A DNA stretch of 64,000 bases, taken from contig VMGB01000001.1 in the NCBI GenBank assembly GCA_007376295.1, forward strand, positions 248,001-312,000, read 5' to 3'. The notes beneath the pieces were generated by a model. The model ran no database searches, was not told where the DNA came from, and worked only from the letters and a program-made list of their open reading frames with translations. Positions 59,735 to 64,000 of the stretch are shown here, in pieces. How positions within the stretch are numbered: position 1 is the first letter of the stretch; every line of letters begins with the position of its first letter. The stretch is from Parcubacteria group bacterium Gr01-1014_13 (GTDB taxonomy: Bacteria > Patescibacteria > ABY1 > Magasanikbacterales > GWA2-37-8). A program made the position numbers and the translations under genes.

Positions 59735-61111
59735 ATGTCTCTAAAAATCTACAATACCCTATCCCGCAAAACAGAAGAATTTAAACCGATAAAAAAAGGC
59801 CGCGCTGACATATATGCTTGCGGTCCAACTGTTTACAATTACGCCCATATCGGCAATCTGCGCACATATGTTTTTGAAGATATCTTCAAAAGAGTTTTGC
59901 AATACAACGGATATAAAGTAAAACATATAATGAATATCACAGACGTTGGCCATCTCACTAGCAATGGCGACGAAGGTGAAGATAAAATGGAAAAAAGCGC
60001 CGAACGTGAAGGTAAAACCGCATGGCAAATTGCCAAATTTTATACCGCGGCATTTCAAAAAGATCTAAAAGATCTAAATATTTTGCTGCCAAATAAATTT
60101 CCTAAAGCGACAGATAATATAAAGGAACAGATTAATTTGATAAAAAAATTGGAACAAAAAGGATTTACTTACAAAACTAACGACGGTGTATATTTTGACA
60201 CTTCAAAATTAACAGATTATGGAAAACTGGCTGGCCTGGACAAACAACAGTTAAAAGCCGGGGCCAGAGTGGAAATGGGTGAGAAAAAAAATATCACTGA
60301 TTTTGCTTTGTGGAAATTTTCGCCAAAAGGACAAAAAAGAGAAATGGAATGGCCAAGCCCTTGGGGCGTAGGCTTCCCTGGTTGGCATATAGAATGCTCG
60401 GCAATGGCAACCAAATATCTCGGTCAGCCATTTGATATACATGTGGGGGGCATTGATCACGTATCGGTGCACCATACCAACGAAATAGCGCAGAGCGAAG
60501 CGGCAAATGATAAGCCCTTGGCCAATTACTGGCTACATGGCGAATTTATACTCATGGGCGAAGATAAAATGGCCAAATCTGCCGATAATTTTATAACCTT
60601 AGACACTTTAAAAGAAAAAGGCATCAATCCCCTCGCCTATCGCTATCTTTTACTCCAAACCCACTACCGAAAACAGTTGAGTTTTTCTTGGGAAGCATTG
60701 GGCGCGGCGCAAAACGGATTGTATCATCTATATAATATTGTCCAAAGCTGGGATAAACCAGGACCAAGTTGCAATGATTGTGAATTGAAATTTCTAGAAG
60801 CAGTAAATAACGATTTGGATATGCCAGCTGCCATGGCCATAATGTGGGATTTAATAAAAAATCCTATCTTCCCCGGATCTGCCAAAAAAAGAACTATTTT
60901 AAAGTTTGATAAAATACTTGGATTAGGATTGGCTAAATTAAAAAAACAAAAAATTAATATACCCACGGAAATTCAAAATTTAATTGCCGAAAGAGATGGC
61001 GCTAGGTTTTCCAAAAACTGGGACAAAAGTGATGAACTTAGAAAAAAAATAGAAACGGCCGGATATACTGTTATGGATACACCGGAGGGTACAAAGATTG
61101 AAAAAAAATAG
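59735..61111 (+). CDS. cysS: Cysteinyl-tRNA synthetase
   Basis: The 458-residue class I synthetase charges tRNA-Cys. It has the zinc/cysteine site [15 protein letters not shown] (HIGN in place of HIGH), the WHIECSAM and HHTNE zinc ligands, and the KMSKS-equivalent DKMAKSADN. An anticodon-binding C-terminal domain ends with [14 protein letters not shown]. Sequence and length are normal. Confidence 0.97.
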   Translation: MSLKIYNTLSRKTEEFKPIKKGRADIYACGPTVYNYAHIGNLRTYVFEDIFKRVLQYNGYKVKHIMNITDVGHLTSNGDEGEDKMEKSAEREGKTAWQIAKFYTAAFQKDLKDLNILLPNKFPKATDNIKEQINLIKKLEQKGFTYKTNDGVYFDTSKLTDYGKLAGLDKQQLKAGARVEMGEKKNITDFALWKFSPKGQKREMEWPSPWGVGFPGWHIECSAMATKYLGQPFDIHVGGIDHVSVHHTNEIAQSEAANDKPLANYWLHGEFILMGEDKMAKSADNFITLDTLKEKGINPLAYRYLLLQTHYRKQLSFSWEALGAAQNGLYHLYNIVQSWDKPGPSCNDCELKFLEAVNNDLDMPAAMAIMWDLIKNPIFPGSAKKRTILKFDKILGLGLAKLKKQKINIPTEIQNLIAERDGARFSKNWDKSDELRKKIETAGYTVMDTPEGTKIEKK

Positions 61112-61126
61112 AATTTTACTTAAAAA

Positions 61127-61165
61127 AACCGCGATACAGACGAATCTGTGCGCGGTTTTCTTTTT
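61127..61165. terminator. Terminator of cysS, shared with the convergent lipoprotein gene
   Basis: AACCGCG...CGCGGTT with an inner ACAGA-CGAA-TCTGT and T-runs on both sides. Confidence 0.9.
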
Positions 61166-61721
61166 ATTTTTTGAGATATTTCTGTCGTGGCTTGATGCTA
61201 TTAACAAACGATGCGAACATTTTTTCCTGCCTCGGGCTCATTTCCGATAGAGACCCCTCCCCAACTCTGCTAACCGTAATTTCGGTTTGCGGATGCGAAT
61301 GAAAAAACATGAAAAATAAATGCTCGTCACCTATGCCGCCACGGAATACAACACGGTTCTGATCCATGAAGCAATCAATTCTTGTATTTAGCACACAGAA
61401 ACCATAAGCGACCATACGCTTGGGATCATCAGTTTGGATAACCTCTATCCTAATATGAAACTTCCCCGAAGGCGAATGTATTAAACGAGCTGAGCATGGC
61501 AGACCGTGAATGTTGGTGGTTTCCTGATGAGTGGCATCGCCACACCTATATTCAGGCCCCATACTCCAACCCACGGGTTTGGTGAAAATAAACTCGCCAA
61601 TTCTAACCTTCTCCGCTTTAGGTCGCGGAACACTTTTGTTGAAGACTGGTTCCTTTGAAGCTGTGGAATGCCAGCATCCAAATAAAAAGAACAACAGAAC
61701 CAACGTAAAAATTTTGTTCAT
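61164..61721 (-). CDS. Lipoprotein of unknown function
   Basis: ATG 61721 follows AAGGAGGGGCGTT. The 185-residue protein has a lipoprotein signal with lipobox LFGC (Cys at about residue 16), then a globular domain with four more cysteines (YRCGDATHQ, LPCSARLIH, YGFCVLNTRIDC). A C-terminal helix follows (SPRQEKMFASFVNSI). Extracellular attachment is expected. The family is not recognised. It has a promoter (TTGACT, 17 bp, TACATT) back-to-back with the following gene. Confidence 0.77.
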   Translation of the reverse strand: MNKIFTLVLLFFLFGCWHSTASKEPVFNKSVPRPKAEKVRIGEFIFTKPVGWSMGPEYRCGDATHQETTNIHGLPCSARLIHSPSGKFHIRIEVIQTDDPKRMVAYGFCVLNTRIDCFMDQNRVVFRGGIGDEHLFFMFFHSHPQTEITVSRVGEGSLSEMSPRQEKMFASFVNSIKPRQKYLKK

Positions 61722-61741
61722 AACGCCCCTCCTTGACCTGA

Positions 61742-61770
61742 AATGTAACAAAAAATAACCGCCGAGTCAA
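61742..61770 (-). promoter_or_regulatory. Promoter of the lipoprotein gene
   Basis: TTGACT, a 17-bp spacer and TACATT on the minus strand. Its -35 lies 7 bp from the TTGACA (61778-61783) that probably serves the divergent gene at 61828. Confidence 0.6.
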
Positions 61771-61827
61771 AACGCTGTTGACAAAGGGCTGTTTTGATAT
61801 AACCTACATACCAGAACGGAGGAAAAC

Positions 61828-62781
61828 ATGAGTTTCAATAAGAAGCGCTGGTTCTTTCCTTTGCTGGCGCTTGCCGAATTTATTGTAATTCTTTTCTTGA
61901 TTCCGACAGATTGCGGTCGCACCGAGACCGACAAAAATCTGTCGAATATAAAGGAAACCGACAAATTAACCAAAAAAGGTAAGGCTGACCAATTCTGTGA
62001 GGGTGATAAATGCCCATCTCTGCCAAACGATAATGACGCAGATGACGAGGCTAATACCGACGAGGTTGATAATGTGGTTGTACAAGATGCCGGAATTCAG
62101 TCCTGTTCAACTGCAGAAGACTGCGGCTGTGGCTACGGTTGCACAAACAACAAATGCCACAAACTAGCTTCAGCTTGCTGTGTTGAAGGCGACTGTGGCG
62201 CGGGCACGGTCTGCGTTAAAAAAGAAGATCAGCTAAACGGAGAATGCATGATTTCGCAGTGTGACACTGATAACCAATGCGGTGGCCGATGCGGTGTACG
62301 TTGCGAAAATCATCGTTGCAGTCAAACGTATTGCTGCGCAGATTCGGATTGCTCCACAGGAAAATTCTGCCATATTGAATCTGATCAAACCGAGGGTGTT
62401 TGTCTAACATCCCAGTGCAATTCCTATGCTGATTGTGAATGTAATGAGGCATGTGAAGGTCATATCTGCAGACGTACATATTACTCTGAGAAGCCCATGA
62501 AATGCTGCGGCACCGACTTCTACTATGAAGGAGCGTGCCGACCTATTGAATGGATCCAAAATGGACGCTGTCTAGGAGATGAACACTGTCCTGCAGGCAA
62601 AGCCTGCTCAGACAATAACATTTGTCTACCGACGACATGCGCCAACAACGCAGATTGCGGCTGTGAAACTGTCTGCCGAAAAGGCCGTTGCTTCCACGGT
62701 TGTGATAAAAACAGTGATTGCTGTAATAAAGGTAATGTCTGCGATCGTGGCCAGTGCATACCCCCAGATACAGATGAATAA
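61828..62781 (+). CDS. Cys-rich surface protein with repeated C-x-x-D-C modules
   Basis: The ATG follows CGGAGGAAAAC. The 317-residue protein has an N-terminal hydrophobic anchor (about residues 9-28, ending in TDCG), an acidic Asp/Glu-rich linker, and then about six small disulfide-rich modules of the form SAEDC or DSDC, G-x-x-C, N-x-C (for example CCVEGDCGAGTVC and CCADSDCSTGKFC). These resemble the Cys-rich modules of myxobacterial and eukaryotic secreted proteins. With about 45 cysteines it needs oxidative folding outside the cell. The function is unknown. Its own -10 is not clear. Confidence 0.78.
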   Translation: MSFNKKRWFFPLLALAEFIVILFLIPTDCGRTETDKNLSNIKETDKLTKKGKADQFCEGDKCPSLPNDNDADDEANTDEVDNVVVQDAGIQSCSTAEDCGCGYGCTNNKCHKLASACCVEGDCGAGTVCVKKEDQLNGECMISQCDTDNQCGGRCGVRCENHRCSQTYCCADSDCSTGKFCHIESDQTEGVCLTSQCNSYADCECNEACEGHICRRTYYSEKPMKCCGTDFYYEGACRPIEWIQNGRCLGDEHCPAGKACSDNNICLPTTCANNADCGCETVCRKGRCFHGCDKNSDCCNKGNVCDRGQCIPPDTDE

Positions 62782-62800
62782 AAAAATTTAAAAACAAAAA

Positions 62801-62847
62801 TTCGCGCTAAAAACGCGAACGCTACCACGACGATTCGTGGTTTTTTT
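62801..62847 (+). terminator. Double terminator after the Cys-rich gene
   Basis: TTCGCG-CTAAAAA-CGCGAA and then CCACGA-CGA-TTCGTGG with seven T. Confidence 0.88.
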
Positions 62848-63772
62848 ACACCCACTTCTTCTTTTTAAACACCAAAAGCATTAACAAAGCACCGGACACG
62901 ATAAGCCCGATTAATTTAAAAAAACCAAACTGGCTGGAAATAAGAGGCGTTCCGTTAGCATGAACGGCAAATACTGCGGCCACTAAGCTAAGCGGAAAAG
63001 TAATTACCGAAATTATTGTAAGGGTCTTCATTATTTCGTTCATGCGCAACCCAACAACAGATTCATTTGTTTCATGCAAAGCGTCAACACTTTCTTTTTG
63101 GCCTTCCAAGGTATGCCAAATTTCATTTACATGTTCACGAGCATGGTTTATATAACTTTGATACGCCTGCAAATCCAGTTCACGGCCTCCGCTGGAAATC
63201 AGCCGTTCCAAAACAGTTTTGTGTCCTTGCATGGTACGGCGGAAAGTAACTACATTAGTTTTGAGACGCAAAATTTCTTCGACTGTTTTTCTATCCGGAA
63301 TCTTAGTGAATAAAATCTTATCAACGGAATTGATATCGTCATTTATATGTAAAAGAATAGGGAAAATCGAATCCAAAAGCCGGGTTAACAGCTCAAAAAA
63401 TACCTGGGCGGCCGTACCCCGGAAATATTTATCCCTGCTATCTGTATTTTTTTGGCATTCATTCCAAAAATTATCGATTACCGGCAAACTGCTGTCATGT
63501 ACGGTAACTAAATTTTGGCCATTTAAGAAAAAATCGACTTCGGTGAAGCCAAGCCGACGGGTAGTTCGGTTGAAAACAGGGAAATGCAAGACTGCGAAAT
63601 AATATCCTTCGCGTTTGACAAACTTTGGGCGTTGAAATGCCGGCATGCTTTCCTTTATATCTTGTTCCGCCAATTGAAATCTTTTTTGCGCGGCGCGTAA
63701 GACTTTTTCCTCTGGTTTGGTAACATTTACCCAAAGCAAACCATTGTTTTGAATTTCATTTATATTTTTCAT
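62846..63772 (-). CDS. CorA-like metal channel lacking the GMN motif
   Basis: ATG 63772 is the start. The 308-residue protein has the CorA soluble domain (NNGLLWVNVTKPEE, VDFFLNGQNLVTVHD, the long helix with IPDRKTVEEILRLK) and two C-terminal TM helices ending in KKKKWV. In CorA the helix-loop boundary holds YGMN, which makes the Mg2+ selectivity ring. Here the aligned segment is FAVHANGTP, so the ring is changed. The transported ion may differ, or the protein is a divergent member. A -10 lies 9 nt before the ATG, so the mRNA is likely leaderless. Confidence 0.88.
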   Translation of the reverse strand: MKNINEIQNNGLLWVNVTKPEEKVLRAAQKRFQLAEQDIKESMPAFQRPKFVKREGYYFAVLHFPVFNRTTRRLGFTEVDFFLNGQNLVTVHDSSLPVIDNFWNECQKNTDSRDKYFRGTAAQVFFELLTRLLDSIFPILLHINDDINSVDKILFTKIPDRKTVEEILRLKTNVVTFRRTMQGHKTVLERLISSGGRELDLQAYQSYINHAREHVNEIWHTLEGQKESVDALHETNESVVGLRMNEIMKTLTIISVITFPLSLVAAVFAVHANGTPLISSQFGFFKLIGLIVSGALLMLLVFKKKKWV

Positions 63773-63792
63773 AACTATAATATTATACCACA

Positions 63793-63821
63793 TTGTTGCT
63801 GATGGTGAAATGTGCTATAAT
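63793..63821 (+). promoter_or_regulatory. Promoter of the last ORF, divergent from the CorA-like gene
   Basis: TTGTTG, a 17-bp spacer and TATAAT on the plus strand end 12 nt before ATG 63834. The minus-strand promoter (-10 TATAAT at 63787-63782) lies alongside. Confidence 0.6.
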
Positions 63822-63833
63822 ATTTGTGTAGAA

Positions 63834-64000
63834 ATGAAGCTTGTATTTCGTATGGTAGATAAACCAGCAGAACAAAAATTGTGGCCACAAACAGTCCCCG
63901 AAGTTACAGCTCCCCCAGAAGAGCTTGATTTAAAGTTGGAAAAAGAAAGCGTTCCAGAAAATGAGCCGGTTGAACAAAAAACGGTGCCTGAACAGCCCAG
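63834..64000 (+). CDS. Acidic Pro/Glu-rich ORF, truncated by the window end
   Basis: The frame is open from ATG 63834 (or ATG 63852) to the end, giving about 55 residues. The visible part is low-complexity and rich in Pro, Glu and Val (PETVPEV-like repeats), as in the linker of a secreted or membrane protein. No domain can be recognised yet. A TATAAT -10 and no SD suggest the leaderless backbone style. Confidence 0.55.
   Translation, partial: MKLVFRMVDKPAEQKLWPQTVPEVTAPPEELDLKLEKESVPENEPVEQKTVPEQP

Overview
The window looks like backbone chromosome from a member of the Candidate Phyla Radiation (Patescibacteria). The evidence is AT-rich DNA, many orphan proteins, a type IV pilus assembly set, a short-form HPF, transketolase and PEP synthase as the visible central-carbon enzymes, a BRO/DinD-type protein, DUF5666 and Cache/cohesin surface proteins, and no biosynthetic operons for amino acids or lipids. 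UGA behaves as an ordinary stop. No CRISPR array, insertion sequence or integrase was seen. The phylum cannot be fixed from this sequence alone.

Layout. 1-3127 (-): sulfur and tRNA-thiolation operon (thiI, DEDDy exonuclease, Rrf2 regulator, cysteine desulfurase). 3.2-12.3 kb: rlmN, transketolase, LTA-synthase-like sulfatase, hpf and murB, with several small orphan gene cassettes between them. 12.4-17.6 kb (+): a tightly overlapping five-gene cell-wall-type operon (ATP-grasp, NlpC/P60-like, MraY, ATE-type aminoacyl transferase, Mpl/MurC-like ligase), followed by a LysW-like zinc ribbon and a PLP enzyme. 18.7-22.3 kb: a glycosidase-like FG-GAP protein divergent from an O-antigen-ligase-like polymerase. 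22.5-26 kb: a GC-rich block of secreted, lipoprotein and beta-barrel-like orphans. 26-32.8 kb (-): membrane operon with a Wzz-like protein, a degenerate HtrA and a 1336-residue protein. 33.5-35.7 kb (+): smpB, ssrA, infC, rpmI, rplT and a candidate small RNA. 35.7-44.8 kb: HD protein, ECF sigma factor, VUT transporter, Cache-cohesin protein, tRNA-Asp, DUF5666 protein and further cassettes. 44.8-49.3 kb: YibE/F, Fur plus ZIP transporter, and a copper-type pair behind a perfect operator palindrome. 49.3-58.7 kb (-): PEP synthase with a membrane-anchored tail, two orphan membrane proteins, ligA, pilD, pilin, response regulator and pilM. 58.9-64 kb: BRO/DinD, cysS, a lipoprotein, a Cys-rich protein, a CorA-like transporter and a truncated ORF.

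Two gene styles coexist. Several backbone genes (smpB, rlmN, ppsA, the CorA-like gene) have a -10 box almost touching the start codon and no Shine-Dalgarno (SD) sequence, which implies leaderless mRNAs. Interspersed with them are about fourteen small orphan cassettes, each with its own sigma70 promoter (usually 17-bp spacing), usually a strong AGGAGG-type SD, one or two ORFs, and an intrinsic terminator. Many encode Cys-rich, zinc-ribbon, lipoprotein or one-to-few-TM proteins of unknown function.

The most interesting systems are the MraY/ATP-grasp/aminoacyl-transferase operon, a promoter-hairpin-terminator RNA with an anti-SD loop at 35.54-35.67 kb, a leader with competing terminator pairings at 25.2-25.3 kb, the PEP synthase fusion, and the cassette network itself. 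All functions were inferred by reading motifs; no database search was run.
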